Below, piece by piece: positions 25,575 through 34,574 of a stretch of 64,000 bases of DNA. Below the pieces are notes generated by a model. It searched no databases and was not told the DNA's origin. It saw only the letters and a list, made by a program, of their open reading frames with translations. How positions within the stretch are numbered: the first letter of the stretch is position 1; each line of letters begins with the position of its first letter. A program made the position numbers and the translations under genes. Where the stretch lies: contig NZ_CP147776.1 of NCBI RefSeq assembly GCF_037300705.1, forward strand, positions 3,038,001 to 3,102,000, in the 5' to 3' direction. Source of the DNA: Massilia sp. W12 (GTDB lineage: Bacteria > Pseudomonadota > Gammaproteobacteria > Burkholderiales > Burkholderiaceae_D).

Positions 25575-26210
25575 TTATGCGCCGAAACGCGCACCCAGCG
25601 CAGGCAGTGTGGGTTTCAATTCAAAATTGATTTCCGCCTCGGAGCGCGCCAGCATGGCAAACGAATCTTTATGGTAATGCCCCAGGGTCATATAAATAAA
25701 TCCAAAGCGGTAATCCACGATCAGCCGGCATTCAACATGCATTCCATCGCCGCAGGTGTATTCAAGAAACTGGCCGTTAGTGCCGCTTCCTTTCTGCTTT
25801 TGATTATTGGGCAAACCGCCAAAGGCAATCGCCATTCCGCCAATTGCCGGCGCGCTCAAGCCGCTGGTGCTGACGCCGCCATCATCTTTAAATGGCAGAT
25901 AGCCATTTTCATTTTGGTGAAAGGAGCGCACTGAGCAAGTCGATTGCCCCAGCGCATAACTGGGCGCGAGCGCGGAAGGCAGCTTCATTGCCTTGCGCAG
26001 ATTGCGCAGCAGCGCATAGGTCTCCGGCTTATCTTCCAGACAATCGTCATGAAAAATCGGCACCGCCCGTTCCGCATGGGAAACATCCTGAAACTGCAGC
26101 TTGCCCATGAAATGAGCGGCGCCACAGGCATTGAAAAATTTTCGATTCGCGACGGTGAATTTGCCGCCATCTGAACCGCTATCGACTTCGCTGACCGGAT
26201 TGAAGGCCAT
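25575..26210 (-). CDS. Hypothetical protein (211 aa), partner of the RIP-like gene
   Basis: This 211-aa protein starts with the ATG at 26210, preceded by AGGAG. It has no signal peptide. It is rich in Gly, Ser, Phe and Cys (six cysteines), with a block near the C-terminus reading VECRLIVDYRFGFIYMTLGHYH, which looks like two antiparallel strands. I do not recognise the family. It lies 135 bases downstream of the RIP-like gene on the same strand, and the two may form one unit. Possible roles are a second effector or a protective partner; neither is supported beyond adjacency. Confidence 0.55.
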   Translation of the reverse strand: MAFNPVSEVDSGSDGGKFTVANRKFFNACGAAHFMGKLQFQDVSHAERAVPIFHDDCLEDKPETYALLRNLRKAMKLPSALAPSYALGQSTCSVRSFHQNENGYLPFKDDGGVSTSGLSAPAIGGMAIAFGGLPNNQKQKGSGTNGQFLEYTCGDGMHVECRLIVDYRFGFIYMTLGHYHKDSFAMLARSEAEINFELKPTLPALGARFGA

Positions 26211-26345
26211 GTTGTGATCTCCTGTGCAAAGAGTGTGGAATTTCCAGCGCCTGCATTGCGCCGGCGGAAAGATGCAAGATGCGGCGGAAACATGGCAGCT
26301 GCGGGGGCGCGGCTTGCGTCCCTGCCGCTGCCATCAATCCGGCCT

Positions 26346-26963
26346 TCAGTATTGATTCAGATCAGTATTCAGCGCCAGGATCTGGTCATACAAATTCACC
26401 ACATTCGGCGCTTTATGGGAATTGTGGTACAGATGGGAGCGCATTTCCAATGGGGCCCAGGCCGGGCCTGGGCCAACTTGACCGCCATCGGCCAATTGGG
26501 TATGTGCGTATTCCGCCGTCAAGGCTTGCACCGTGACATAGGAAGCTTGCGTATGCTGATTGCCATTGAGCAGGGATTTCACATAGCGCTCAACCAGCGT
26601 GGAACGGGCGCATTCAGAGGTCAGCAAAATAATCAGCGAGCGCGCGCCATGATTGCCGGCCAGTGCATTTTGACTCAGTGCTGTGCTGATGGCGGGTAAA
26701 GAGATCAAGCCGGGCCAAATGTGGTTATACGCAAAATTGATAAAATTGCCCCCAGCATCTGTCACATGGGTAACCTCAAAGTTGTCCCGGTTCATGCGAA
26801 TGGAACCAAACACATTGCCATAGCTGCCATATTGCATATCCCAGACGTTATTGGCCGGGTTGGCGGTAATCCCTATGCCAGGCGGCGGCGCAGCTCCGGT
26901 GCGATGCCATGCGCGCATGGCGGCGATGATTGCATCGAATTCATTGACATCTTCACTGATCAT
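26346..26963 (-). CDS. Possible ribosome-inactivating protein (rRNA N-glycosidase-like)
   Basis: This 205-aa protein starts MISEDVNEFDAII, with GAGG upstream of the ATG at 26963. The order of elements recalls type-1 ribosome-inactivating proteins (RIPs): an N-terminal helix (DAIIAAMRAW), a strand pair IRMNRDNFEVTHVTDAGG similar to the N-(L/A)-Y-V-V-G-Y region, then GARSLIILLTSECAR with Glu117 and Arg120 in the place of the catalytic E-x-x-R. A later AWAPLEMRS has Trp169 where the active-site-shielding Trp usually sits, followed by VNLYDQIL. Deviations: Cys and Ser in the E-[SAG]-[A]-R-[FY] signature, Phe instead of the first active-site Tyr, and no clear second Tyr. It has no signal peptide. 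I hold the family call as tentative; it could be an unrelated helical protein. Confidence 0.45.
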   Translation of the reverse strand: MISEDVNEFDAIIAAMRAWHRTGAAPPPGIGITANPANNVWDMQYGSYGNVFGSIRMNRDNFEVTHVTDAGGNFINFAYNHIWPGLISLPAISTALSQNALAGNHGARSLIILLTSECARSTLVERYVKSLLNGNQHTQASYVTVQALTAEYAHTQLADGGQVGPGPAWAPLEMRSHLYHNSHKAPNVVNLYDQILALNTDLNQY

Positions 26964-27416
26964 GACATCCTCAATTTGAAATAAAAGACACTGGGCAGAT
27001 TGATGCAATCTGCAAATTGACAGGCGAAGCAGACAAGCTTGGTTTTGCTGCGGCGGCTTGCCGCAATGAAGATCGTATGTACATCAATTTTTCAATTCAC
27101 ATCATGCAAACGATCTGATTCACAAGCACTTGATGATAACATCAATCATCTTATGTCAGAAAATAATGCACTCTTGATACATACCGCAAGCGGATTTTTT
27201 ACCTCCCCGCTGCGCCTCGCCAGCATGGCAGTTGCAGCGCTGATGCGGCGGAGGGCAGCGCTGTTCATGAGCCGATGAAATTGCCGCGCATTTCTCGCGG
27301 GGGGCGCGGAAAAATTCTGTTTGGCGCAGTTTTACACTGCATTTTCTGTAGGTTGTGGCTCTTTACGCTTCATTAGCGGCTAACCGCCCCCCCTGGCATA
27401 TGACCGCGCGCACTTA
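26964..27416. other. Intergenic region, no gene seen
   Basis: About 450 bases between the RIP-like gene and the DUF1853 gene, both on the minus strand. It is more AT-rich in its left half (around 27000-27200). I see no supported coding frame, RNA gene or strong terminator. The promoter of the RIP-like gene should lie here. Confidence 0.4.
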
Positions 27417-28496
27417 TCAGCCAGCACCCCGCTCGCCGGCCCTGGCGCGCAACAACCAATCATCCGGGGCCACAAACACCCTGGCGCATTCGCGCCACAC
27501 GCCATCCGCGCCGGGCTGCATGGCGGCCATTAATTGCGGCATAGCCTGCTGGGCAAATTGCTGCGCCAACTCTCCCGCCCAGGCGTGGCAAGGGCGGGCT
27601 TGATCTGCATGCTGCGGCGCCAGCCAGGCCGGGGCCAGCCAGCGCAGGCGCGGCAAGAGTCGCCAATGCGGCGCGCCCAGGCTGGCGTCCAGCATAGCCC
27701 AATCGGATAAGCGGCACCACCAGCCACGGCAATGTGCGGGCGACAAACCTGTGCTTTGACACAGCGCAGTCAGCTCCTGGCGCCCTGAAAAATCTTCCAC
27801 ATCCGCCACGCGCCAGGGGTAAAACAGCCAGCCTTTGACATACGCTTGCGCGGCTTGCAAGGGCAAGGCCAATTGCGCGGCCCCAAGCTGACCCAGGCCG
27901 AGTTGGCGCTGCAAAATTTTGCGCATCTTGGCCCCCAGGCTGTCGGCCAGATTCGGCCCCAGGAAATAATCGGGCGCGGCGGCCCCGTTTTGCAAGGGCG
28001 CGTATAAATAAAACTTGGTCGCCAATTCCCAATGCAAGAGCGTGTCAGCGCTGGCGTACAGCAGAAAATCAAATTCCCCCACCGTGCGCCAACCGCCTTG
28101 CGGCAACTGGCTGCGCACCTGCACACCCTGGGCTTGCAATTGGCCGCTGGCGGCGAGATAAAAACCAAGCAGTTTTTCGGCCTGACGGCCCAGACGGGTT
28201 TGCTGCGGCAGGCTGGTTTGCAGGGCGTCCCAGGCTTGTTGCAAGAGCTGCGGCGCGCTGTGGCTGAGCAATGCCTGACGCCAGGCCGGCAAGGTGGCCG
28301 GCGCGGGGGCCTGCGAGGGCCAGCGCGCTAAGCGGCCTTGCCAGGCAGGCGCTGCGGCGTCCAGCAAATCCGGCGCGAATAAAAGCCAGGCCAGCGCTGG
28401 CCACGGCTCTTCCAACAGCAAAGCGGGGGAACTGAACCAGCGCTGATAAAAATCAGCCTGCCAGCTGCGAATCGCACAGGCAGGCGGCGCGCTCAT
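27417..28496 (-). CDS. DUF1853 family protein
   Basis: This 359-aa protein has the DUF1853 core: GEFDFLLY, HWELATKFYLY and DYFLGPNLADSLGAKMRKIL. The spaced acidic residues and E-x-x-x-K (GEFD...ELATK) suggest a PD-(D/E)xK nuclease-like fold, which is known for this family by prediction only. The ATG at 28496 overlaps the stop of the upstream DNA-glycosylase gene (ATGA), so the two are translationally coupled. The rest is Leu/Ala/Gln-rich helical sequence. A role in DNA repair is suggested by the coupling to uracil-DNA glycosylase; that is inference. Confidence 0.8.
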   Translation of the reverse strand: MSAPPACAIRSWQADFYQRWFSSPALLLEEPWPALAWLLFAPDLLDAAAPAWQGRLARWPSQAPAPATLPAWRQALLSHSAPQLLQQAWDALQTSLPQQTRLGRQAEKLLGFYLAASGQLQAQGVQVRSQLPQGGWRTVGEFDFLLYASADTLLHWELATKFYLYAPLQNGAAAPDYFLGPNLADSLGAKMRKILQRQLGLGQLGAAQLALPLQAAQAYVKGWLFYPWRVADVEDFSGRQELTALCQSTGLSPAHCRGWWCRLSDWAMLDASLGAPHWRLLPRLRWLAPAWLAPQHADQARPCHAWAGELAQQFAQQAMPQLMAAMQPGADGVWRECARVFVAPDDWLLRARAGERGAG

Positions 28497-29500
28497 GCCG
28501 GCTCCGGGCGCGCCATTTGCTGCGTGGCCAGGCACAGATCGGCCCAGGCCTTGGCTTTTTCAGTCGGGCTGCGCAAGAGATAAGCCGGGTGGTATGTGGC
28601 CACCAGCGGAATGCTGCCGCCCTGCCCGCTCAGCGTAAATTGGTGCACGCGCGCGCGCAAGCCGGAGACTGGGGTTTGCGCATCCAGTTGCAAGAGTGAA
28701 ATCGCGGCGGTTTTGCCCAGCGCCAACATGACGCGCGGTTGCAGCAAGCTGATTTGCCTTTGCAAAAAAGGACGGCAGGCGGCGGCTTCAAATTCGGTCG
28801 GCGCACGATCATTGCCGCGCGCATCAGTGGGCCGGCATTTGACAATATTGGCGATATACACATTGCGCCCGCGCGCCAATTGCAATGCGGCCAGCATATT
28901 GTCGAGCAGTTTGCCGGATTTGCCGACAAAGGGTTCGCCCAGCGCATCCTCGGTGCGGCCCGGGCCTTCGCCCACCAGCAACCATTGCGCCTGGCGGTCG
29001 CCGACGCCGAACACGGCCTGGGTGCGCCCCTTGCCCAAGGGACAGGCGCGGCAGGTGCGCACGGCTTGTTCCAGTTGCAGCCAATCCATTTGCGCAATCG
29101 CCTGCGCACGCTGATCTGTTTCCGGCGCAGCGCTGGACGGGGCCGGCGCGCTGAGGGCCGGCGCGGCCGGTGTGGCCGGCGCGGCGGGGCCATCATCCCA
29201 GGCGCTGGCCTGGGCCGCTTGCGCGGGAGCGGCAAGCGCAGACGGCGCCGCAGATGGCACGGGGGCGGGCCGCGCGGCCGCTTCCGGCGGCGCAGCGGGT
29301 GTGCGCACAGCAGGCGCAGGAGCAGGGTTCAGGGCAGTCGCCGGGGCCGCCACCTGCGCCAGGCCGGCTTCAGTCGCCAGCGCTGGCGGCGGCGCTGTCT
29401 CAGGCTGCTGCGCGCGGCTGCGCAGGCGCCAGAATACCGGCACACCGATCTCACGCAAGATTGCGCTTTGTCCGCCACTGAAATCCTGCACCCCTGTCAT
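28493..29500 (-). CDS. Uracil-DNA glycosylase, family 4 (Fe-S type)
   Basis: This 335-aa protein has a 140-residue Pro/Ala-rich N-terminal extension followed by a typical family-4 domain. It shows CRACPLGKGRTQAVFG (two cluster cysteines), then LLVGEGPGRTEDALGEPFVGKSGKLL (the GEGPG..ED motif that activates water), NIVKCRPTDARGNDRAP with the third Cys, AAACRPFL with the fourth, and ATYHPAYLLR (the H-P loop). The enzyme removes uracil from DNA as the first step of base-excision repair. The low-complexity extension is probably a flexible tether, as seen in related betaproteobacterial proteins. I start at the ATG at 29500; a TTG 30 bases upstream is the alternative. Confidence 0.9.
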   Translation of the reverse strand: MTGVQDFSGGQSAILREIGVPVFWRLRSRAQQPETAPPPALATEAGLAQVAAPATALNPAPAPAVRTPAAPPEAAARPAPVPSAAPSALAAPAQAAQASAWDDGPAAPATPAAPALSAPAPSSAAPETDQRAQAIAQMDWLQLEQAVRTCRACPLGKGRTQAVFGVGDRQAQWLLVGEGPGRTEDALGEPFVGKSGKLLDNMLAALQLARGRNVYIANIVKCRPTDARGNDRAPTEFEAAACRPFLQRQISLLQPRVMLALGKTAAISLLQLDAQTPVSGLRARVHQFTLSGQGGSIPLVATYHPAYLLRSPTEKAKAWADLCLATQQMARPEPA

Positions 29501-29522
29501 GCCAGCCCCATTTCCTGTAACA

Positions 29523-29990
29523 TCAATCAAAATTCAAGCGCAACACCAGCGCATCTTCGCGCCCCTGTTGCGCTGGATAATAGCCCTTGCGCAGGCCGAT
29601 TTGCACAAACCCCATACGCTCATACAATGCGCGCGCGCGCTGATTGCCGGGGCGCACTTCGAGCAACATCGATTGCATGCCGCCAGCGCGCGCCATGCCG
29701 ATGGCGCGCTGCAAGATGCACCGGGCCAGACCGCGTCTTTGCAAATCCGGGCGCACCGCGATATTCAATAAATGCACCTCGTCCACCACATCCATACAAA
29801 TGCTGTAACCGGCCACGGCGCCATTTTCTTCGCACAGCAGCCAGGCGTGATAGCCATGCGCCAGCGAATCGCGGAAATTGGCGGCGCTCCAGGGATAGAC
29901 GTAGGCCGCCTGTTCCAGCGCCGCCACTTCCGCCACATCCTGCGCCTGCATAATGCGCCAGGCGAAGCCGGCCGGCAGCGCGTCATTCAT
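29523..29990 (-). CDS. rimI: Ribosomal protein S18 N-acetyltransferase RimI
   Basis: This 155-aa GNAT protein is of normal RimI length. Motif A reads LLNIAVRPDLQRRGLARCIL (the Q/R-x-x-G-x-A acetyl-CoA loop), followed by LLEVRPGNQRARALYERMGF, the typical RimI C-terminal half with the conserved Tyr. It acetylates the N-terminus of ribosomal protein S18. The start (MNDALPAG) overlaps the end of tsaB by 8 bases; tsaB-rimI pairs are widespread. Confidence 0.92.
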   Translation of the reverse strand: MNDALPAGFAWRIMQAQDVAEVAALEQAAYVYPWSAANFRDSLAHGYHAWLLCEENGAVAGYSICMDVVDEVHLLNIAVRPDLQRRGLARCILQRAIGMARAGGMQSMLLEVRPGNQRARALYERMGFVQIGLRKGYYPAQQGREDALVLRLNFD

Positions 29991-30693
29991 GTGCGCCTCC
30001 GCTGTGCGCTTTGGCGGCGCGCTCGGCGCTGGTTTGCGCGACTTTATTGCGTAAATACAAAGGTTGCGCATCGGCGGGGGCCACGCCCAGGCCGGCTTGC
30101 AATTGGCGCAATCCGAGTTGCGCGATTTGCTGCGCATGTGGCCGCTGCACCGCGCTTACGCGCTGGCAGGCGGCCAGTTGCGGCAAGTCCTGCGCCGGAT
30201 TGCCGCAGTAATACAGAGCGGCGGCGGGTTGCGGCATGACTTGCACCGGGTCGCTCAAGGCCGGCGCCGCCACTTCCAGCCAGTCTTGCCCCTGGCGGCG
30301 GTATTGCGCCCAATACACTTGCTCCATGCGGGCGTCCAGCAAGCACAGGAGATCTGCATGCGGGGGCGCATCAAGCGCGCTCCAGGCGGCTTGCGCCAGG
30401 GCTTGCAGGGTAACCACCGGCAACAGCGGCAGCTTATGGGCAAACCCCATGCCTTGCGCCAGCGCGCAGGCGCTGCGCACTCCGGTGAATGAACCGGGGC
30501 CGGCGCCAAAAGCGATGCCGCTTAAGCTGGCAAAGTCCAGGCCGGCTTCGCGCATCACTTCTTGCACCATCGGCAAGATGGTGAGGGAATGGTTTTGCAC
30601 GCCTTCGCTGGCGCGCATCAGGCAGCCGTGGGGCGTGAGTAAGGCGACTGAGGCGGTCTCAGTCGAGGTTTCGAGGGCTAAAATAGTGTGCAT
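29983..30693 (-). CDS. tsaB: tRNA t6A synthesis protein TsaB
   Basis: This 236-aa protein begins ILALETSTETASVAL, the N-terminal ASKHA strand pair, followed by HSLTILPMVQEVM and the hallmark GAGPGSFTGVRSACALAQGMGF. TsaB is the scaffold partner of TsaD in making N6-threonylcarbamoyladenosine at position 37 of tRNAs. It lacks the metal-binding His pair of TsaD, as TsaB should. It is the first gene of the minus-strand run tsaB-rimI-UDG-DUF1853 and diverges from the thioredoxin-like gene with 106 bases between starts. Confidence 0.92.
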   Translation of the reverse strand: MHTILALETSTETASVALLTPHGCLMRASEGVQNHSLTILPMVQEVMREAGLDFASLSGIAFGAGPGSFTGVRSACALAQGMGFAHKLPLLPVVTLQALAQAAWSALDAPPHADLLCLLDARMEQVYWAQYRRQGQDWLEVAAPALSDPVQVMPQPAAALYYCGNPAQDLPQLAACQRVSAVQRPHAQQIAQLGLRQLQAGLGVAPADAQPLYLRNKVAQTSAERAAKAHSGGAHE

Positions 30694-30799
30694 GGCGTTA
30701 TTTTACCTTGCCCCGGGGCGAGGCCGCCACGCGCTTGCTGTGGCATGGCGCGAGCCGCGTTAGAATGCCCTGGATTTTTTGCAAAATTTGATCACGATC

Positions 30800-31210
30800 A
30801 TGCCGGCATATACGCTTAATTCTGATACCCGGCGCCAGTTGGCGCAAACCCTGCAGCCCACGCGCTGGCTGGTGTGCGCCCTGTGCGCTGAATGGTGCTT
30901 GACCTGTAAAGCCTATGCCGCGCCGTTCGCCGCGCTGGCGCAGCGCTTTCCAGAGGTTGATTTCATCTGGGCCGATATTGAGGATGAGTCCGATTTTTTG
31001 CAAGATCCTGAAATTGACAACTTCCCCACCCTGTTGATTCAGCGCGGCGCACAGACGCTGTTTTTCGGCGTCACCCTGCCGGAAAGCGCAATCGCCGCGC
31101 GTTTGCTGGAAAATCTGCAGGCCATGAGTGAAGAGGAGCGCGCCGCGCAGGCGCTGCCCGATGCGCTGAATATATTTCAATTGCTGCAAGAATCAGAAGC
31201 AAAAAGCTGA
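30800..31210 (+). CDS. Thioredoxin-family protein
   Basis: This 136-aa protein has a thioredoxin fold: RWLVCALCAEWCLTCKAY holds the WC-x-x-C active site (WCLTC), followed by VDFIWADIEDE and the cis-Pro segment DNFPTLLIQRG. An extra Cys pair (CALC) precedes the active site. I chose the ATG at 30800 (MPAYTL); there is no strong ribosome site. No signal peptide is seen, so it is cytoplasmic. The C-terminal tail beyond the fold is helical (EEERAAQALPDALNIFQLL). The substrate is not known. Confidence 0.85.
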   Translation: MPAYTLNSDTRRQLAQTLQPTRWLVCALCAEWCLTCKAYAAPFAALAQRFPEVDFIWADIEDESDFLQDPEIDNFPTLLIQRGAQTLFFGVTLPESAIAARLLENLQAMSEEERAAQALPDALNIFQLLQESEAKS

Positions 31211-31332
31211 CAAGTCCGCACGCCGGCTGCGCCAAACCCACAAGCAGGGGCAGGAAGCGGCGCAACGGACTTTTGCCGGGAGCCGATTCCGGGCACAATA
31301 GACGCGCCAGCAGCAAAGCAAGGGAGAGCAAA

Positions 31333-34300
31333 GTGTCGAACCACGCGCCGGACCACCCAGCATTGCGTGTTTCAGCCGTCACTGCGCCACGCAGCCGCAC
31401 CGGCCAGCATGGTGCTTTCGCCTATTTGTATTTACTGTATCTGTTTGCGGTTTTACTCACGCTCGGGGTCTGGCTCGGCGTCTGGCTGCAATTGCGCAAC
31501 GAAACCGCGAATGCGGATGAGGATGGGCGGCTGCAAGCACAACTGGCGGTGCGCGATTTCGCCGCATATTGCAAGCTGCAATTGCAAAACGCCGACCATG
31601 CCGCCGCATTGTTTCAGGCGCTGCAAGGCGCGCAGGAACAGGCGCTCAGGCTGGATGGCTTCTGGCTCAACCGCGATCCCTTGCACACTGTCTTGAATTT
31701 TGAGCAGGCGCATTTGCGCCTCTACCATGCGCGCGGCCATTTGCTGCAACAATTCCCGGCGCAGACCGTGGAAAGCGCCCTCCCCCCTCAGTTGTTGAAA
31801 GCCTTTGCCGAGAAGCAGGCGCAGCAGCGCATCGGGCCGCGCCGCAGCGATGGCGCGCATTGGCAAATTCATTTCCTGCGCCGTTTGCAAAATGCCTCCG
31901 GGGTCTTCTCCGGCGTATTGCAAATCGGCGTCGATCCCTTTGATCTGCTCGATGAATACGCGCCGCAAGCGCCGGCGGTCAGCCTGATGCTGCGCAATAT
32001 GGACAGCGGCGCGATTATCACCCGCCATCCGCAACAAACCCTGATCGAAACCGATTGGACTTTGCAAGCCCGGCCTGAAGGCGGCGCGCGCCTGCTGCGC
32101 AAAGGCGAAAACCCGGCTGCGGCCCCCACCGCCTATTTCGCGGTGCAGGATTTGCCCGGCTTCGGGGTGCAGGCGATCGCCGCGCTGCCGCGCAATTTCA
32201 CGCAGCGCTACCAGCAAGCGCGCCGCCTGTATCTGGCTTTCGCCGCCTTTTTCACACTCTTGATCGGCGGCGCGGTGGCGCGCTTGCATTGGCAAACCCG
32301 GCGCATTCAGGCCAGCGAACGCGCAGCGCTGGAGGCGCAAAGCGTGCTCAGTGCGGCGGCGGAAGGTTCGCTGGATGCCTTTTACATCTTGCAGGCGGTG
32401 CGCAACGGGGCTGGCGAGGTGATCGACTTCACCATCGAGCATGTGAATCAGCGCGGGGCGCATTTGCTGGGAATGCCGGTGCAGGCGCTCAAAGGCGAGC
32501 GCTTGTGCGCGCTGCTGCCTGGCTTTAAAAAACTGGGCTATTTTGCCCAATATGTGCAGGTGCTGGAAAGCGGACAGACGCTGGAACAGGAATTTGAATT
32601 GCGCATCAAGCAAGTCAAGGCGCGCTGGCTGCATCATCAAATCGTCACCACCGGCAATGGGGTGGCGATCACAGTGCGCGACATCAGCCAGCGCAAAGAA
32701 GCAGAACAGGAGTTGCGCAACAACCGCAATTTTCTGCGCTCGCTGGTGGACAATCTGCCGGTGCTGGTGGCGGTGGCGCAAGTGCATGCCGGCGCGCAAC
32801 GCTGCAGCCTGGGCAAATTGCTGGTATGGAATAAATATGCCGAGCAAATCAGCCGCGTCAGCGCGCAAGAAATGCTGGGCCAGGATCTGTCTTCAGAGCA
32901 AGCGCAACTCAATCCGGCGATAACGCGCATCATTGACCGTTTGAATGCCCTGTTGCAAGCCGGCGTTGCGGCGGAATTGACCCTGGAAGAGGAAATTCTG
33001 CACAGCGATGGCCGCATCAGCTATTTGCATTTGCTGGCCCTGTTTATTGATGACGAGCAGGGCAAACCTGAGTATTTGATGTGCATTGGCGAAGACATCA
33101 GCCTGCGCCGCCGCCATGAGCACGCATTGCGCGCCAGCCAGGCCGAATTGGCGGCAGTAAACGACGCCTCGCCGCTGGGGCTGGTGCGCGCCGATGCAAA
33201 CGCCAGCTGCACCTATGTGAATAAAACATTTGAATTGATTTCCGGCCTCACGCGCGAGCAGGCGCTGGGCAATGGCTGGCTGCAGGCGGTGCATACGGAT
33301 GACCGGCCGATGATAGAAAAAGCCTTGCAAAGCCTGCGCCACAATCAGGAATGGCGTCAGGGCGTCTTCCGCTTTGTGCATCAGGATGGGCGGCTGGTGT
33401 GGGCTTCTGTGAAAATCGCCGCCATCGTACTGGATGCGCGGATTGCCGGCTATGTCGGCAGCGTTGACGACATCACGCAAAGGCGTGAAGCGGAAATCGC
33501 CCTGATCGAAAGCGAAGCGCGTTTGCGCACCATCACCAACACCATGCCGGCCATGCTGGCTTACGTTGATGCGCAGGAGCATTACCGCTTCTGGAATCTG
33601 GCGTATGAGCGCGAAATCGGCATCGATATGCACAATTGCGAAGGCAAGCCGGTGCTTGAGGTGGTAGGCCCCAAGCGTTACGCGATTGTGTCGCCATATA
33701 TCAAGCGCGCGCTGGCCGGCGAGACGGTGCAATATGAGGACGATGTCAGCACGCACGGCAAATTCCGCATGCTGGAATGCACCTATATTCCACAGCTGGC
33801 GCAAGATGGCAAAACGGTGTTGGGTTTTCATGTGATGCGGCATGACATCACGGCCAAAAAACTGGAAGAAATGCGTTTATTGCAATTAGCGCAACTGGAT
33901 GTGCTGACCGGCCTGTCCAACCGCGCAGGATTTATGCAAAAACTGCGCGACGCCATGGCCAAGTCGCGTCAAAGCGGCGCATTAATGGCCTTGATGTTTA
34001 TGGATATCGATTATTTCAAAGCGGTGAATGACACCCATGGCCATCGCGCCGGCGATTTGCTGCTGGCTGCGTTTGCCGAAAGACTGCGCCACAGCCTGCG
34101 CGCCAGCGACAGCATTGCACGCCTGGGCGGCGATGAATTCACGGTCTTGATGGAAAGCCCGGTGCGGGTGGCGGATGCGCAAATGATTGCGGAAAAAATC
34201 GTGCAGGTGATGCGCCAGCCGTTTACTTTGGACAAACTCGAACTGAAAATCTCCACCAGTCTGGGCCTGGCCTGGTTCCATGGCGGCGAGCTGACTGCGG

Positions 34301-34413
34301 ATGCCTTGCTCAATCAGGCCGATATGATGCTGTATCAGGCCAAACGCAATGGCCGCGACACCTGGCGCATGCATGAGGCGCCGCAAATGGATGTGGAGAG
34401 CGGACATTCATAA
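31333..34413 (+). CDS. Membrane-anchored multi-PAS diguanylate cyclase
   Basis: This 1026-aa sensor starts at a GTG (31333), six bases after AGGGAG. A membrane segment at about 30-55 (FAYLYLLYLFAVLLTLGVWLGV) and a second at 305-325 (LAFAAFFTLLIGGAVA) enclose a periplasmic sensor domain of some 250 residues. Then come about four PAS domains (the last ends with DDITQRREAE and RHDITAKKLEE) and a GGDEF domain (DVLTGLSNRAGF, FMDIDYFKAVND, LGGDEF at 931-936). The GGDEF motif is intact and a product-inhibition site (RASD, five residues before it) is present. No EAL domain follows. It makes c-di-GMP in response to a signal seen by the periplasmic or PAS domains. Confidence 0.92.
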   Translation: MSNHAPDHPALRVSAVTAPRSRTGQHGAFAYLYLLYLFAVLLTLGVWLGVWLQLRNETANADEDGRLQAQLAVRDFAAYCKLQLQNADHAAALFQALQGAQEQALRLDGFWLNRDPLHTVLNFEQAHLRLYHARGHLLQQFPAQTVESALPPQLLKAFAEKQAQQRIGPRRSDGAHWQIHFLRRLQNASGVFSGVLQIGVDPFDLLDEYAPQAPAVSLMLRNMDSGAIITRHPQQTLIETDWTLQARPEGGARLLRKGENPAAAPTAYFAVQDLPGFGVQAIAALPRNFTQRYQQARRLYLAFAAFFTLLIGGAVARLHWQTRRIQASERAALEAQSVLSAAAEGSLDAFYILQAVRNGAGEVIDFTIEHVNQRGAHLLGMPVQALKGERLCALLPGFKKLGYFAQYVQVLESGQTLEQEFELRIKQVKARWLHHQIVTTGNGVAITVRDISQRKEAEQELRNNRNFLRSLVDNLPVLVAVAQVHAGAQRCSLGKLLVWNKYAEQISRVSAQEMLGQDLSSEQAQLNPAITRIIDRLNALLQAGVAAELTLEEEILHSDGRISYLHLLALFIDDEQGKPEYLMCIGEDISLRRRHEHALRASQAELAAVNDASPLGLVRADANASCTYVNKTFELISGLTREQALGNGWLQAVHTDDRPMIEKALQSLRHNQEWRQGVFRFVHQDGRLVWASVKIAAIVLDARIAGYVGSVDDITQRREAEIALIESEARLRTITNTMPAMLAYVDAQEHYRFWNLAYEREIGIDMHNCEGKPVLEVVGPKRYAIVSPYIKRALAGETVQYEDDVSTHGKFRMLECTYIPQLAQDGKTVLGFHVMRHDITAKKLEEMRLLQLAQLDVLTGLSNRAGFMQKLRDAMAKSRQSGALMALMFMDIDYFKAVNDTHGHRAGDLLLAAFAERLRHSLRASDSIARLGGDEFTVLMESPVRVADAQMIAEKIVQVMRQPFTLDKLELKISTSLGLAWFHGGELTADALLNQADMMLYQAKRNGRDTWRMHEAPQMDVESGHS

Positions 34414-34574
34414 GGACGCTGTTTGCCCGGTTTGTACGGCATTGCGCTGCGGCTGGCTTATATTGAGTCCGGCGCAAAGCGCGGCAGGGCGACAGGCGCA
34501 AGCGCTTGTGCGCCCCCTGCGGGCGGGTGGGCTGCTTTCATTCAGCGCCGCCAGCCTGTAAAACGGCGCTGGCC

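Noticed and set aside
34490-34520. Palindromic GCGCAAGCGCTTGTGC as a terminator between convergent genes
   Set aside because: The stem is short and no U-tract follows on either strand.
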